A stretch of DNA of 64,000 bases, from contig NZ_CP129994.1 of assembly GCF_030505615.1 (NCBI RefSeq), forward strand, positions 186,001-250,000, given 5' to 3'. A program made the translations under genes and the position numbers. This DNA is from Salinibaculum rarum. Lineage in GTDB: Archaea; Halobacteriota; Halobacteria; Halobacteriales; Haloarculaceae. Below the pieces are notes generated by a model. That model ran no database searches, had not been told where the DNA came from, and was given only the letters and a program-made list of their open reading frames with translations. Each line of letters begins with the position of its first letter. Position 1 is the first letter of the stretch. Shown here one piece after another: positions 18,295-27,540 of the stretch.

Positions 18295-18573
18295 TTATTC
18301 GCGGGGGATGTATTGTTCTTCCCATTCTTCACGACTCTCGATTTCGCGTTTCCCGCGACGTGTGATGGTGTATTTGTTTGTTCGGCGATCGACTTCTCCT
18401 TTTTCGACGAGGCCTTTCTCGACAAGCGTGTCGAGGTTCGGATACAGGCGGCCGTGATGGATTTCACCTTCGTAGTAGTTTTCGAGCTCTTCTTTGATAG
18501 CGAGACCGTGGGGTTCTCCGAGTCCATTAATGAGATACAGCAGGTCGCGTTGGAATGCGGTGAGATCGAACAT
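18295..18573 (-). CDS. PadR-family transcriptional regulator
   Basis: 92-residue winged-helix DNA-binding protein of the short PadR type. The segments DLTAFQRDLLYLINGLGEPH, GLAIKEELENYYEGEIHHGR and LYPNLDTLVEKGLVEKG match the haloarchaeal PadR pattern almost throughout, and no C-terminal effector domain is present. The ATG at 18573 fits a TATA-like AATAAAAA about 30 nt upstream, giving a leaderless transcript; an upstream start would break that spacing. It lacks a leader stem-loop, unlike its minus-strand neighbours. Such proteins usually repress their own and nearby promoters; targets here are unknown. Confidence 0.9.
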   Translation of the reverse strand: MFDLTAFQRDLLYLINGLGEPHGLAIKEELENYYEGEIHHGRLYPNLDTLVEKGLVEKGEVDRRTNKYTITRRGKREIESREEWEEQYIPRE

Positions 18574-18894
18574 TGCAATTACGTGTAGGCACTTGTTCAA
18601 TAAAAATGTAAGCTTCTGCCCCGCTGGTCATTTCGATGAGATTACACTCTGCATCTCTCATAGAGAATCCCATAAAATCGGGAGGTAGGATGTACTCATT
18701 GACCGGTGTGACATACGAAAACATGTTGACGTTCTCCATCTAAGATAATCGAACGAAAGTCGAAGTTTGAAGAAAGATGATGAAACTGTTTCCCAGTCAG
18801 GTACCAATGACGAAATCAGCACAGGTGGTTTCGAAGCGGGGCGCCTGGAGAACCCGAACACACTTCCCCCACCACTTCCTATGAAAGACAACAC
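18574..18894. other. Intergenic region between padR and fen1
   Basis: About 320 nt holding the divergent promoters of padR and fen1. A minus-strand frame of 70 codons (18527-18739) overlaps the padR start and has no family support. I see no repeat or strong RNA structure. Confidence 0.5.
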
Positions 18895-19854
18895 ATGGGT
18901 AACAGCGCACTTCGTGATCTCGCCACAATCGAAGAAACTGAACTCACGAACTACACTAACACAACTGTCGCTGTAGACGCGCACCACTGGCTCTATACGT
19001 ATATCACTGCACAGATTCGGTGGCTTGATGAAGACGACTACACCACCACTGACGGCGACGAAGTCGTGAATCTCATCGGTGCTCTCCGCGGTCTCCCAAC
19101 ACTCCTTAATCATGATCTCACTCCGGTGTTTGTCTTTGATGGCAACCCCCATGACCGGAAAGAAGATGAAATCCAAGACCGGCGTGCGACGAAAGTTGAA
19201 GCTGAAGCTAAAATGCAGACCGCTCGTGAGGAAGGAAATCTCGAGGCAATGCGCCGGTACAAAGCTCAATCTCAATCACTTACCGATGTCGTCCATGAAA
19301 CGACGCGCGAGTTCTTCGATATCTTGGGGATTCCGTACATTGAGGCTGATGGTGCTGGTGAAGCCACAGCTGCACGCCTCGTTGAGACTGGTGCTGCTGA
19401 CGCTGCTCTCACTGATGATTACGATGCTCTCCTGTTTGGCGCGCCTGAAACAGTTCGCCAATACACCGGATCTGGGCCTGCTGAACGCATGGATTTCTAT
19501 GACACGCTAGCCGCTCATGACATCACACATGAACAACTCGTGGACATCGCGCTTCTGTGCGGCACCGATTACAACGATGGGGTTCACGGCGTGGGCCCGA
19601 ACCGTGCGTTGAATTACGTCACTGATGGGCAATGTGCTGACGAAATTGCTGCGGAATACGATGACCCGATCACGGGCCTTGACGAACTTCGCACGCTGTT
19701 CCTTGACCCTCCGACTGGGGACTTTCCTGCAACACGCTTCACGCTTGGTAGTCCAGATTTCCAAGCCGCACGCGAATTTGCAAGTGATCAGTGGGAACTC
19801 CCGACTGATATGGTTGACTCTAACCTCGACCGGTTCCCAAGTCACAGGAAGTGA
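18895..19854 (+). CDS. fen1: Flap endonuclease FEN1
   Basis: Cuts 5' flaps during Okazaki-fragment maturation. 319 residues, close to the usual 326 of haloarchaeal FEN1. It begins with the typical MGN (which should be processed to Gly), then VAVDAHHWLY (D28), VFVFDGNP, IEADGAGEATAARL (a variant of the usual GEGEAQ acid cluster), ALTDDYDALLFG and CGTDYNDGVHGVGPNRAL. The C-terminus ends NLDRFPSHRK with no PCNA-binding peptide, unlike cellular haloarchaeal FEN1, so clamp coupling may be lost. Expressed on the plus strand apart from the hairpin-led operons. Confidence 0.95.
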   Translation: MGNSALRDLATIEETELTNYTNTTVAVDAHHWLYTYITAQIRWLDEDDYTTTDGDEVVNLIGALRGLPTLLNHDLTPVFVFDGNPHDRKEDEIQDRRATKVEAEAKMQTAREEGNLEAMRRYKAQSQSLTDVVHETTREFFDILGIPYIEADGAGEATAARLVETGAADAALTDDYDALLFGAPETVRQYTGSGPAERMDFYDTLAAHDITHEQLVDIALLCGTDYNDGVHGVGPNRALNYVTDGQCADEIAAEYDDPITGLDELRTLFLDPPTGDFPATRFTLGSPDFQAAREFASDQWELPTDMVDSNLDRFPSHRK

Positions 19855-19941
19855 CTGAGACTCGTACCCGCCTATAACCACCTAAATCAGCGAGGGAGCC
19901 CCCGCCGTTCTACGGCGAGTGTAGGTGATATGGGCTAATTG

Positions 19942-19950
19942 TTTTATTTA
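19942..19950 (+). promoter_or_regulatory. TATA box of the zinc-ribbon protein gene
   Basis: TTTTATTTA is centred about 30 nt before the ATG at 19976. This supports that ATG over a GTG six nt upstream. Confidence 0.6.
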
Positions 19951-19975
19951 ACCCTCCAGTACCAGCATAGTGAAG

Positions 19976-20833
19976 ATGTCTGACGCTGACGATGACCGAA
20001 CAACTATCTGGGCAACACAAGCAACGAATGAATCGTTGGAGGCACTGAAAGACGAATTTAACGTTCTCAGTAAGAATGCGACCATTCAGAGTCTCATCCA
20101 GTCGCATCAATCACGGACGGCTGCTGCGCCATCGGATGCGGAGCAACCGTCGCTGCAACCCCTTTCTACGTCAACACTCCGTCAATTCATCGTGTTTTGC
20201 CCAGTGTGTGGGTCCGCACTCGCTGAGTTTGATTTCACGGATGACACGCGAATTTCAGAGGGTGGTGTCTTTGAGCAGGCGAGTCTCCCGTGTGTTGTCT
20301 GTGGTGATGATAATGATTGGACGTTCAGGTATGAGTCAGAACTTCTTGCTGCTGCATCCCCTGATGATTTTTCTGAGAGTGTTGCTGAGGAAGTGCTGAC
20401 AGAGTATTGGGATGACCAGTTGGGTGATCCGCGGTTTTCGGCACCGCAAAATGCTGAGACTCTTGCGATCTGGAATCGGTTAGCACGAGAGGCCTCTTGG
20501 GATTGGCTTCTCCCGCTTTCGGCCTGGACATACGTGAGTGACCTGGAAGACATTCTTCGAGAAGTGAGTGAGTACCTTGATTCACAAGTTGGAACACAAT
20601 TAACTCTCAAGGATGGCGATGATGAGTGTGATGCAGAGACGTGGCATTATCATTTCTCATCTGAGGATACAGAAGAAATGCGGGGTAATGTGAATACTCG
20701 ACTGTCAGTGTGGCTTTCAGATTGTGATGTAACTCCTGCACAACGCGCTGGTGAAAATGAGATTCAGAAGATCGTGTTTGATGGGGTGAGTCAGTTAACT
20801 CGTGCTGAAACTGCGTCTGCACCGTCGCAATAG
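19976..20833 (+). CDS. Zinc-ribbon protein, function unknown
   Basis: 285 residues. The N-terminal about 45 residues (TTIWATQATNESLEALKDEF) have the beta-then-two-helices spacing of a ribbon-helix-helix domain. A four-cysteine zinc ribbon (FCPVCGSALAEF and CVVCGDDNDW, about residues 72-110) follows, and the rest is acidic and Trp-rich. A DNA-binding or regulatory role is a reasonable inference but the central and C-terminal parts match nothing I know. It ends directly against the convergent STAS-like gene with no spacer. Confidence 0.75.
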   Translation: MSDADDDRTTIWATQATNESLEALKDEFNVLSKNATIQSLIQSHQSRTAAAPSDAEQPSLQPLSTSTLRQFIVFCPVCGSALAEFDFTDDTRISEGGVFEQASLPCVVCGDDNDWTFRYESELLAAASPDDFSESVAEEVLTEYWDDQLGDPRFSAPQNAETLAIWNRLAREASWDWLLPLSAWTYVSDLEDILREVSEYLDSQVGTQLTLKDGDDECDAETWHYHFSSEDTEEMRGNVNTRLSVWLSDCDVTPAQRAGENEIQKIVFDGVSQLTRAETASAPSQ

Positions 20834-21223
20834 TTAGTCGGCGTATCCTTCGATGTTTTCTTCTTTGAGTAATTGTTCGGCTTCATCGACGGAGTCTGCT
20901 GACTCGCCGCTGTATCCGACGTTTTGAGATCGACGTTCGAATGCGTGTAGGACAACTTCGTTAGTTTCCTCATCAATGACACGCACAACCCGATCAACAC
21001 CCATTTCTTTCAGTTTTCCTTGTGCCCGTTGGATTGGTTCAGCTGCTTCGGGAGACGGGGGTTTAAACCCAGACAAATCGTTGACGATGTTGAATTCGTT
21101 TCGGAGTTTCTCGGCTTCTTCGGTTGTGGTCTGAGCAGCTTCATCAATCTCGTCAGCATCCATTCGGCCACTCAAGTCGATGTAGAGGCGGTTCTCCTGT
21201 TGGTCTGCTGTGATTTCGTACAT
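20834..21223 (-). CDS. STAS-like protein
   Basis: 129 residues with the alternating strand-helix pattern of SpoIIAA/STAS-type domains: YEITADQQENRLYIDLSG, a helix rich in Glu, FNIVNDLSGFKPP, then VDRVVRVIDEETNEVVLHAF. Proteins of this kind are common as small single-domain genes in haloarchaea and often serve in signalling by binding a partner. A TTCTTAAGAA element about 27 nt before the ATG fits a leaderless transcript, and there is no leader stem-loop. Its stop codon abuts the stop of the convergent gene. Confidence 0.7.
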   Translation of the reverse strand: MYEITADQQENRLYIDLSGRMDADEIDEAAQTTTEEAEKLRNEFNIVNDLSGFKPPSPEAAEPIQRAQGKLKEMGVDRVVRVIDEETNEVVLHAFERRSQNVGYSGESADSVDEAEQLLKEENIEGYAD

Positions 21224-21282
21224 CGCATTTTGAATCTATTTGTTTCTTTCTTAAGAATGTACTTAATCAGTGGTTTCTGCTT

Positions 21283-22212
21283 TCAGATCGTCATGTGAGC
21301 ATGGTACCAAGTTTCGTCTGTGAGGATGCGTTGCTGTCCAACTGTTGCGTCGGGGTCCGGTACATATTCGTTCGGTGTGCCTCGGCGAACAATTGGTTGT
21401 CCCTGTTCGGTTTCAGTGAGCGCCCACATATCGAGAGTGAATCCAGGTGTTTCTGGCGTTGTGAACGGAGTATTCACCCAGTAATGGTCTCCTCCTTTTT
21501 CAAGGACTTCAGAAACTGTCGTTGTTGTATTGGCCTTAGTGAGCGAACATCCGGTTGCTGATGTGGCGGCACCAAATTGTATGACTGCATCGCCACGCGA
21601 ATACCCACGATAGGAGTTTCCCTGCCACCGGGAAACAGTTTCTCGAAGGACTTCCGCAGCGTGTTCGTGACAATAACCACGAAGACACTCACTCTCTGTT
21701 TCATCAATATTCCATGATGCGAGTGTAGCATCCCGAGCAGCACGAATGGCATCCCACAACACGACGTTGTCAGCTGGACATTCCCCAGTCCGAATATCAC
21801 GCACTGAATATCTCTCACCAAAATCAATTAATCCAGCTGGAGGGGATTCAGAAACAGTAGGCCCGCCAGCGAGTTCCGGGTTCTGTGGACGTTCACTAGC
21901 TAATTCACACATCACAACACTTCCTTGGGTTGGAACTTCGACCCAGTAATGAATTAGACCGAGATCAATTGCTTCACGGGGTGAATCTGGTATTGGTTCA
22001 CCAGGAATATCCATCGCTCCGACCGCTAACTCACCTTCTATCCCATTATCATTGAGAATGTCGAGTAGTACCGCAGCGTTTTCTGCGCACTCACCCAAGA
22101 GTCGATTGCTGGCATCTAATTCAGCATTCTTAGTATGGAGGCGTTTTTGAACCGCAGCGTCAACGAGTGATTCAACGTGGCTCTGTGATGGAAGTGATTG
22201 GTTGTGGGACAT
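21283..22212 (-). CDS. Possible tandem transglutaminase-like protein
   Basis: 309 acidic residues. Two segments share a similar layout: GECAENAAVLLDIL ... HYWVEVP ... VVMCELAS, and YCHEHAAEVLRETV ... DHYWVNTP ... FTLDMWAL. In each a Cys at a helix start is followed by an HxWV strand and a further strand, the spacing of the transglutaminase/cysteine-protease fold (Cys, His, Asp). The first copy lacks an obvious Asp after the His strand, so it may be inactive. The protein at 33659 has a single copy of the same layout. Fold assignment is inference from motif spacing. Confidence 0.65.
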   Translation of the reverse strand: MSHNQSLPSQSHVESLVDAAVQKRLHTKNAELDASNRLLGECAENAAVLLDILNDNGIEGELAVGAMDIPGEPIPDSPREAIDLGLIHYWVEVPTQGSVVMCELASERPQNPELAGGPTVSESPPAGLIDFGERYSVRDIRTGECPADNVVLWDAIRAARDATLASWNIDETESECLRGYCHEHAAEVLRETVSRWQGNSYRGYSRGDAVIQFGAATSATGCSLTKANTTTTVSEVLEKGGDHYWVNTPFTTPETPGFTLDMWALTETEQGQPIVRRGTPNEYVPDPDATVGQQRILTDETWYHAHMTI

Positions 22213-22236
22213 GGGTGGTTTAAGCGCGTACCATTA

Positions 22237-22274
22237 GCGGCGCGGCTGCACTTCGTATTCACTGGCCGCGCCGC
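22237..22274 (-). promoter_or_regulatory. Leader stem-loop of the 309-residue protein gene
   Basis: Arms of 10 bp (22237-22246, 22265-22274), 18-nt loop ending AGTGCA in mRNA sense; only 24 nt before the ATG. It sits between divergent genes, so it belongs to the minus-strand leader. Confidence 0.75.
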
Positions 22275-22333
22275 CTTGGTTTGCTGTGGTTCCCCGGCAA
22301 GGATATTTCCTATTGTTCGTCAAAAACATAGAT

Positions 22334-23152
22334 ATGCCGGAACAGGTTTTGGTAGATACGGAACCCGTCGACGTAGATGTTGCTTCGGATGCTGTTGAAT
22401 CACTTCGGAGTGAAAGTGGGTTGTTCCGATCGGCGAAACGTATTGCCTCTGTTCGGAGTTTTTACTACCCTGTGTATGTCGTTGAATATGGGTATCAGAA
22501 AACGACTGGGTTCTTACGGAAGTCGAAAGTAACGGAACGTGATGAATTTCTCGTGGATGGTATGGATGCCGGGCACACACGTCAACTGCAACAGTACTGT
22601 GATGCAGCGGAGTCCCCTGTCCAAACAATCGTTGGGACGCGTCCTGCGGAGCCTGATTTTCCGAATCATTTCGACAGTCCTCTTGTGTTAGAATCACAGT
22701 TATCTCGATCAGATGCCCGTGATTATCTCCAGGTGAAATTAGGAGAGATTGGGGAACGTGTTACTGAAAAGCGTGAAGAAATCCGGGAGCGCGTTGAGGA
22801 TTTGAAGATGCAGGGTCAACCAGAGGCAGCGAAAAAACAGGCAAAGCAGCTTGATGACCTTGATGGAGATGAGCTGTATGATGAACTCCGAGAGATGTTG
22901 TATCTCCCAAACGAATTTTCTAAAGACACGTTTGCAGGTGTGAGTAACGTGGAATTAGTGTATCTCCCGTTCTGGGTTGTGAAAGTGCATTGTGAGGGGG
23001 GAGGTGATGAGTTTGTCGCGTTTCGAGACGTAAAGTCCGGGCTTACTGGTCAAATAAAACCAAGTACCGTAGATTGGGTTGCTGATTGGTTCATGGAAGA
23101 TGTAAGTATCGCAGATCTGTTTGATGACACCGGAAATACAGTGATGAGATGA
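22334..23152 (+). CDS. Coiled-coil protein, function unknown
   Basis: 272 residues from the ATG at 22334. An N-terminal part (SFYYPVYVVEYGYQKTTGF) is followed by a charged helix of some 60 residues (about 140-200: EIGERVTEKREEIRERVEDL and onwards) that should form a coiled coil. A C-terminal beta part (VELVYLPFWVVKVHCEG) echoes the aromatic YxPxxVV pattern of the N-terminal part, so the two ends may be halves of one domain interrupted by the coiled coil. No family recognised. Divergent from the transglutaminase-like gene. Confidence 0.7.
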   Translation: MPEQVLVDTEPVDVDVASDAVESLRSESGLFRSAKRIASVRSFYYPVYVVEYGYQKTTGFLRKSKVTERDEFLVDGMDAGHTRQLQQYCDAAESPVQTIVGTRPAEPDFPNHFDSPLVLESQLSRSDARDYLQVKLGEIGERVTEKREEIRERVEDLKMQGQPEAAKKQAKQLDDLDGDELYDELREMLYLPNEFSKDTFAGVSNVELVYLPFWVVKVHCEGGGDEFVAFRDVKSGLTGQIKPSTVDWVADWFMEDVSIADLFDDTGNTVMR

Positions 23153-23196
23153 AGAGTATCGAAAGAGATGATGTCAGTGTGAGCCTCCCAAGACTC

Positions 23197-23241
23197 GGCG
23201 TCTGCCCGCACGTACGTTTCCGCAGTGCGCCGACAGACGCC
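23197..23241. terminator. Stem-loop between convergent stop codons
   Basis: Outer arms of 8 bp (GGCGTCTG and complement) enclose a 29-nt loop that itself can pair. No start codon is served by it on either strand, so a 3'-end structure for one or both convergent genes is likely. Confidence 0.45.
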
Positions 23242-23339
23242 AACCTACGTACCCAGCAAAGATAGCAACGGACTCTCTTAGTGGCGGCAAAGAAGGTGAG
23301 TTGTTTCGTGGACGATACTGTCGTTATCTGTTCAGAGTG

Positions 23340-26300
23340 TCAGCACTCGGACCAACCGCAGGATTCGCAGGTCTTGCAGCCTTCCGAGTAGTAGAGACTG
23401 ACACTACCACAGTCTGGGCAGATGTCATCGACTGGCTCGTTGTCTGAGTCATCGGCCATCGATTCGGCTTCCTCTCTGGGTGAGTGCCCATTCTCGTGTT
23501 CGGGTGGGCTGGTGTCGCTGCTGGTACCAGCATTGCTTGTGTCGGCAGATGCAGCGTTGGACCCTGCTTCATCGAGACTTTGTTGTCGTGGTTGTGCGCC
23601 TCTGAGGCTACCATCGAGGTATCGCTCGAGGGCGAGGCCGATGGCGTCCGGGATCGAATCAACGCGGTCACCACGGTCCCAGTCCACTTTTGGACTGCGA
23701 GTGTCACGGAGTTCGTCCACAATCTCTTCTGGGTCAACGCCGGCGCGCAGTGCCGTGCTGATGACCTTTCCGAGTGATTCCGTGAATGAGTTCGTGAATC
23801 CACCACTGTTTCCGATGTTGGCGAACAGTTCGAATGGTTCACCGTGGGGCCCTTCGTTGATGTTCACGTAGAGTTTCCCGTACCCTGTGTCGATACGTTG
23901 GGTTATCCCATGGAGTACGTCTGGACGATTCCGAATTTCTCCTTCGGACCACTCGTCTTCGTCAGCACTCCCAACGACGTCTTCAGTGAGGTTTTCGACA
24001 GCTTCGATTGCCTTGTCGCGGACTGCCTCGTGGTCGAAGAAGCTCTGGAAGTCACCGAACTGGTCTTCGATTTCTTCAGCGACGACTTCCGCGGCTTCAG
24101 CATCATTCATCTCGTCGATGTCACTGAAGTCTACGTTGTCCTTCTGGGTTTGAATGACTTGCTTGGTTCGTGTGCCGTCACGGTAGTATGTCACGCCTTT
24201 CCCACCGTGTTCGTACACGAATTCGAAGGCGTCTTGCGCGTCACTGAGTGTGGCGTCGTTTGGCGCATTTACGGTTTTGCTGATTGCGGAGTCCACACCA
24301 TCTTGGCAGGCGCACTGCACACCGGCGTGTTCCTTTGCGGTGAGGTCGTTCGTGGTGATGAACAGTTCACCGAGTTCATCTGGGACTGTGTCAAGACCAT
24401 CGACACCTTCGAATTCGTTGTCCTCCATTTGCTGTTCGGCTTCCTTCTTGACAGCCTCGATGTCAACGTCGTTGGCCTTCAGCATCCGGAGGAAGTAGTC
24501 GTCGAATTCGACGAGCATTTCATCGCCCTGCACGTCTTGGCTGACGTTTTTGTAGTACGCTACTTCGTAGATGGGTTCACACCCACCGGACGTGTCAGCC
24601 ACCATGCTAGTCGTCCCAGTCGGGGCGATCGTGGTGGTGTTGTGGTTCCGCATCTCAAAGCCATCTTCCCAGTTCTCGGCTTCGAGGCCGGTTTGTTTCT
24701 CGAACCATTCTTTGTACTCGGTGGGGTCGGCGTATTTCGAGTCTCCCCAGTTTGCGAACGGCCCACGGCTTTTGGCGAGTTCATGACTCACCGATTTGGA
24801 TTCTTGATTGATGTGGGTCATCAGCGTTCGCGCGAGTTCGTTCCCGGCGTCCGTGCCGTATTTGATGCCGAGTTGGATGTACAGCTGTGCGAGCCCCATG
24901 ATTCCGAGCCCGATTTTCCGGTTGTCAGCGACGGTTTCGCTGATTTTTTCGACTGGGAAGTCTGACATGGTGACGACGTTTTCCAGGAAGCGTGTCCCGT
25001 ATTCGATGCGGTGGTTGAGTTCTTCCACGTCGATGGCTTCTTGGAAGAAGTCTCCCATTGCGTCGGTGATGTTCTCGTAGTTGTCACCGTGGGTGTCGTA
25101 CCAAGCACGCCAGTCCGGCGCATCCACGTCTGCAACTGTTGAGAGATTTATGTGACCGAGATTACACGCTTCGTACTCCATGAGCGGCTGCTCGCCGCAT
25201 GGATTTGTTGACAGGATTTCATATTCAGAACTTTTCCCGCCAGGCGTGCTCTCAACCGGGAACGAGTGTTCATCGTTCACTTTGTCGATGTAGATCACAC
25301 CAGGTTCGCCGTTCTCGTGTGCACCAGCGACGATGCGTTCCCACACTTCCTCCGCAGGAATGGAGAGTTCCTCACCGACCTCGACGTACTCCCCGAGGTC
25401 ATACCGTTCGTACATTTCTTTCGTCTCCGGCGTAGCGATGTGAGTCTCTTCCGTCCGCGGATTCGTGAACGTGAATTCTTCGCCGTTCTGTACTGCCTCC
25501 ATGAAGTTGTCCGTGATGCCGACGCTGATGTTAAAGTTCGACAGATGCCCTTCCACTGCGTTCCGCAGGTGTTTGGGGACTTGCCCGTCGTCGTCAATGA
25601 GCTCACGAGCCTCTTCAAGAGCTTGTCGGAACGTCTGATGCGTCCGGTCTTTCGGATCGTTCAGACGCAGCGTGTGTGCCAGTGAGACATCTTTCCGTTT
25701 TGCGTGGACGAATTCGATGATGTCAGGATGGGAGACGCGCATGATCCCCATCTGCGCACCGCGCCGTGCGCCACCTTGAGCGATCGTCTCACACATCTGG
25801 TCGAATGTCTCCATGAACGTTATCGGACCGCTGGCAATCCCACCAGTGCTCCCGACGGTGTCTCCATACCCTCGAAGCCGAGAGAAAGCATACCCCATAC
25901 CGCCCCCGCTCTGGAAGACAGAAGCAGCTTCTTTCGCCGTTTGATGGATGTCATCCAGATCGTCCTCCGGACTGTTAACGAAACAGGCCGAGAGCTGCTG
26001 GAGCTCGTCACCCGCATTCATGATGGTCGGGCTATTCGGCATAAACGAGAGCGACTCCATCATGTCTTGGAACTCGTCGCGCACATCAATGACGTGCTCC
26101 GTGATGTCATCGGATAGTTCAGGTACGATGGTGTCGTAGGCGAATTTCGAGACGTTTTCCTCAGTCAGCGGCACCGTGAGGGCGTCCTGCTGTTCTTCGC
26201 TGAGATCATCCCATTCAACCCACTCGTTCCGTTCGTTGTTTTCGAATTCCAGCGTGACGTCTCTGGAGCGAACAGCGGTGATGTTCGGCACACCACCAAA

Positions 26301-26675
26301 GTTCTCGGATAGCGTCCCATCTTCGATGAACGCTTCCTGTACGAGTTCGTCACGCCGTGGATGATCAGGTTTGACCTGCTCCGGCGTTACCTCAACCGAT
26401 GAGTCCAGTCTCTCAGCCTCGTAGACGGCTTCTGCTAGTGCAATGTTGTCTGCGATGCGCTTGAACAGTTCTTCCTGAGATTCAACCGGTTCACCGTTCT
26501 CGTCTTTCTTGAGATACCGCGCAGGAAGGATGTTGTTGTGTGCATTCGCAGTTAGTACTTCTTCAATTGTATCACCAGTCACCCGTTTAATTGGGCGACG
26601 GATTCCCGATTCTCCTGCTGTTGCAATGAGAGTGTCAGTATCCGTGTCTGCGGATTCGGTTTCTTGCATTGACAT
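23340..26675 (-). CDS. nrdJ: Class II (adenosylcobalamin) ribonucleotide reductase
   Basis: Reduces ribonucleotides to deoxyribonucleotides without oxygen, using vitamin B12 as radical source. 1111 residues. The active-site residues are the NPCGE set (N491, thiyl C493, E495) with the redox partner C231 in the LSACFVNS segment. TIAPTGTTSMVADTSGGCEP follows. The C-terminus ends in a zinc-ribbon-like CPDCG ... CKTCESCGWSEC tail that should re-reduce the active site. No small radical subunit is encoded nearby, as expected for class II. The ATG at 26675 has the TAACTATG context behind a stem-loop. With thyA, folA and tmk it indicates strong demand for dNTPs during replication. Confidence 0.95.
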   Translation of the reverse strand: MSMQETESADTDTDTLIATAGESGIRRPIKRVTGDTIEEVLTANAHNNILPARYLKKDENGEPVESQEELFKRIADNIALAEAVYEAERLDSSVEVTPEQVKPDHPRRDELVQEAFIEDGTLSENFGGVPNITAVRSRDVTLEFENNERNEWVEWDDLSEEQQDALTVPLTEENVSKFAYDTIVPELSDDITEHVIDVRDEFQDMMESLSFMPNSPTIMNAGDELQQLSACFVNSPEDDLDDIHQTAKEAASVFQSGGGMGYAFSRLRGYGDTVGSTGGIASGPITFMETFDQMCETIAQGGARRGAQMGIMRVSHPDIIEFVHAKRKDVSLAHTLRLNDPKDRTHQTFRQALEEARELIDDDGQVPKHLRNAVEGHLSNFNISVGITDNFMEAVQNGEEFTFTNPRTEETHIATPETKEMYERYDLGEYVEVGEELSIPAEEVWERIVAGAHENGEPGVIYIDKVNDEHSFPVESTPGGKSSEYEILSTNPCGEQPLMEYEACNLGHINLSTVADVDAPDWRAWYDTHGDNYENITDAMGDFFQEAIDVEELNHRIEYGTRFLENVVTMSDFPVEKISETVADNRKIGLGIMGLAQLYIQLGIKYGTDAGNELARTLMTHINQESKSVSHELAKSRGPFANWGDSKYADPTEYKEWFEKQTGLEAENWEDGFEMRNHNTTTIAPTGTTSMVADTSGGCEPIYEVAYYKNVSQDVQGDEMLVEFDDYFLRMLKANDVDIEAVKKEAEQQMEDNEFEGVDGLDTVPDELGELFITTNDLTAKEHAGVQCACQDGVDSAISKTVNAPNDATLSDAQDAFEFVYEHGGKGVTYYRDGTRTKQVIQTQKDNVDFSDIDEMNDAEAAEVVAEEIEDQFGDFQSFFDHEAVRDKAIEAVENLTEDVVGSADEDEWSEGEIRNRPDVLHGITQRIDTGYGKLYVNINEGPHGEPFELFANIGNSGGFTNSFTESLGKVISTALRAGVDPEEIVDELRDTRSPKVDWDRGDRVDSIPDAIGLALERYLDGSLRGAQPRQQSLDEAGSNAASADTSNAGTSSDTSPPEHENGHSPREEAESMADDSDNEPVDDICPDCGSVSLYYSEGCKTCESCGWSEC

Positions 26676-26715
26676 AGTTACTGTCTTGGGAGGCCCACAC
26701 CCGGGAACTGTGCCA

Positions 26716-26753
26716 GGCGGGGCGCTGCATATCAGATTTCTCCGCGCCCCGCC
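26716..26753 (-). promoter_or_regulatory. Leader stem-loop of nrdJ
   Basis: Arms of 10 bp (26716-26725, 26744-26753), 18-nt loop ending ATGCA in mRNA sense; 40 nt before the ATG. Confidence 0.75.
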
Positions 26754-26940
26754 GCACTTGCTCCACAGGCAGTTGAGGCTGATTATTGGTTTGGTCTCGT
26801 GCCTAATGAACGATTGGGACCCGGCTCATTTATGACTGCAACCAGTACATCCACTTCCTGTTATGCGATTTCTGCGATTTCCATAAAGACATTCCCGTCG
26901 TATCTCGAGGAGGACTTGTACAGGCGGTTCGAGGCGACTG

Positions 26941-26971
26941 CCTCGGGGCTTGACCCGGGGTGGGTTCACAG
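26941..26971 (+). mobile_element. TnpB-element right-end relic, GGTTCAC type
   Basis: CCTCGGGGCTTGACCCGGGG forms a short hairpin followed by GGGTTCACAG. The same unit occurs inverted at 33472-33500 and, decayed, at 34348-34377. It resembles the 3' end of haloarchaeal IS1341-type elements. About 110 nt of open frame precedes it (from 26832) and may be a decayed tnpB tail, but nothing diagnostic remains. Confidence 0.5.
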
Positions 26972-26972
26972 T

Positions 26973-27326
26973 TCACTTGTCGTTGAACCAGTCGTTGTCT
27001 GTCCAGTTACGTTTACCGATGAGACGCGCTGTTGGGTCTTCTGCTGTTGGAAGACTGATGAGAAATGCTGGTTCCTCGCTTTGCGCATCGTAGATGTACA
27101 GTACTGGTTCTTCTTCACCGTAGTACCAGTCGATGTGCGGATTAAGAGTATCTGGGGTACCACTCACGTTCAGCTCGGTGTTCGAATTTTTATCTTCCCG
27201 TGATGGTTCACCTAGTTTGACTTCTTCTTTGAGTTCTGTGGTATTTGCAGTATCTTCTCGAAGATTGATATTCTGGGTGTGAACGGTTTGTTCTGCCTGA
27301 GCAGTGGTGTTGGGTGTGTCATTCAT
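26973..27326 (-). CDS. Small acidic protein, function unknown
   Basis: 117 residues from the ATG at 27326 (AAACATG context). An upstream extension would read through the stem-loop and the insertion-element end. The first 60 residues are low-complexity Thr/Asn/Glu. The second half has a compact beta pattern (HIDWYYGEEEPVLYIYDAQS, then EEPAFLISLPT) that suggests a small folded domain. No family recognised. Its stop codon lies immediately next to the element end at 26941-26971. Confidence 0.65.
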   Translation of the reverse strand: MNDTPNTTAQAEQTVHTQNINLREDTANTTELKEEVKLGEPSREDKNSNTELNVSGTPDTLNPHIDWYYGEEEPVLYIYDAQSEEPAFLISLPTAEDPTARLIGKRNWTDNDWFNDK

Positions 27327-27380
27327 GTTTTGCTGTGAACGCGCCTTTTCACGCCCGAGCTGTTGCTGTTTGGGGTGTAA

Positions 27381-27417
27381 GCGGACGCGCTTCATTGGCT
27401 GCTTTCGGCGCGTCCGC
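27381..27417 (-). promoter_or_regulatory. Leader stem-loop of the 117-residue protein gene
   Basis: Arms of 10 bp (27381-27390, 27408-27417), 17-nt loop ending AATGAA in mRNA sense; 54 nt before the ATG. Confidence 0.75.
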
Positions 27418-27462
27418 ACGACACGCGTGTTTTGTTCGCTAGTGGACTTGTCATTATCAAAC

Positions 27463-27490
27463 GCCGAGCTCCACCAGTGGTGAGCTCGGC
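27463..27490. repeat. Inverted repeat with CACCA/GTGGT centre
   Basis: Arms of 9 bp (27463-27471, 27482-27490) around a 10-nt centre. It lies between the leader stem-loop and the insertion-element end, in a 498-nt gene-free stretch (27327-27824). It may be part of a decayed insertion element or a terminator. Confidence 0.4.
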
Positions 27491-27540
27491 ACCCTGTAGT
27501 GAGAGTCGCGGGTCGTGGAGTGGTGTGCCTTTGACGAATG

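Noticed and set aside
18527..18739. A 70-codon minus-strand frame (MENVNMFSYVTPVNEYILPP)
   Set aside because: Overlaps the padR start by 47 nt in another frame and shows no family match; possible but unsupported.
23844..24965. A 373-codon plus-strand frame inside nrdJ
   Set aside because: Antisense to the conserved reductase; the Phe/Val-rich composition is the mirror of Glu/Asp-rich coding.
26799..27203. A 134-codon plus-strand frame
   Set aside because: It runs through an insertion-element end and then antisense to the 117-residue gene; only the first part might be a decayed tnpB tail.
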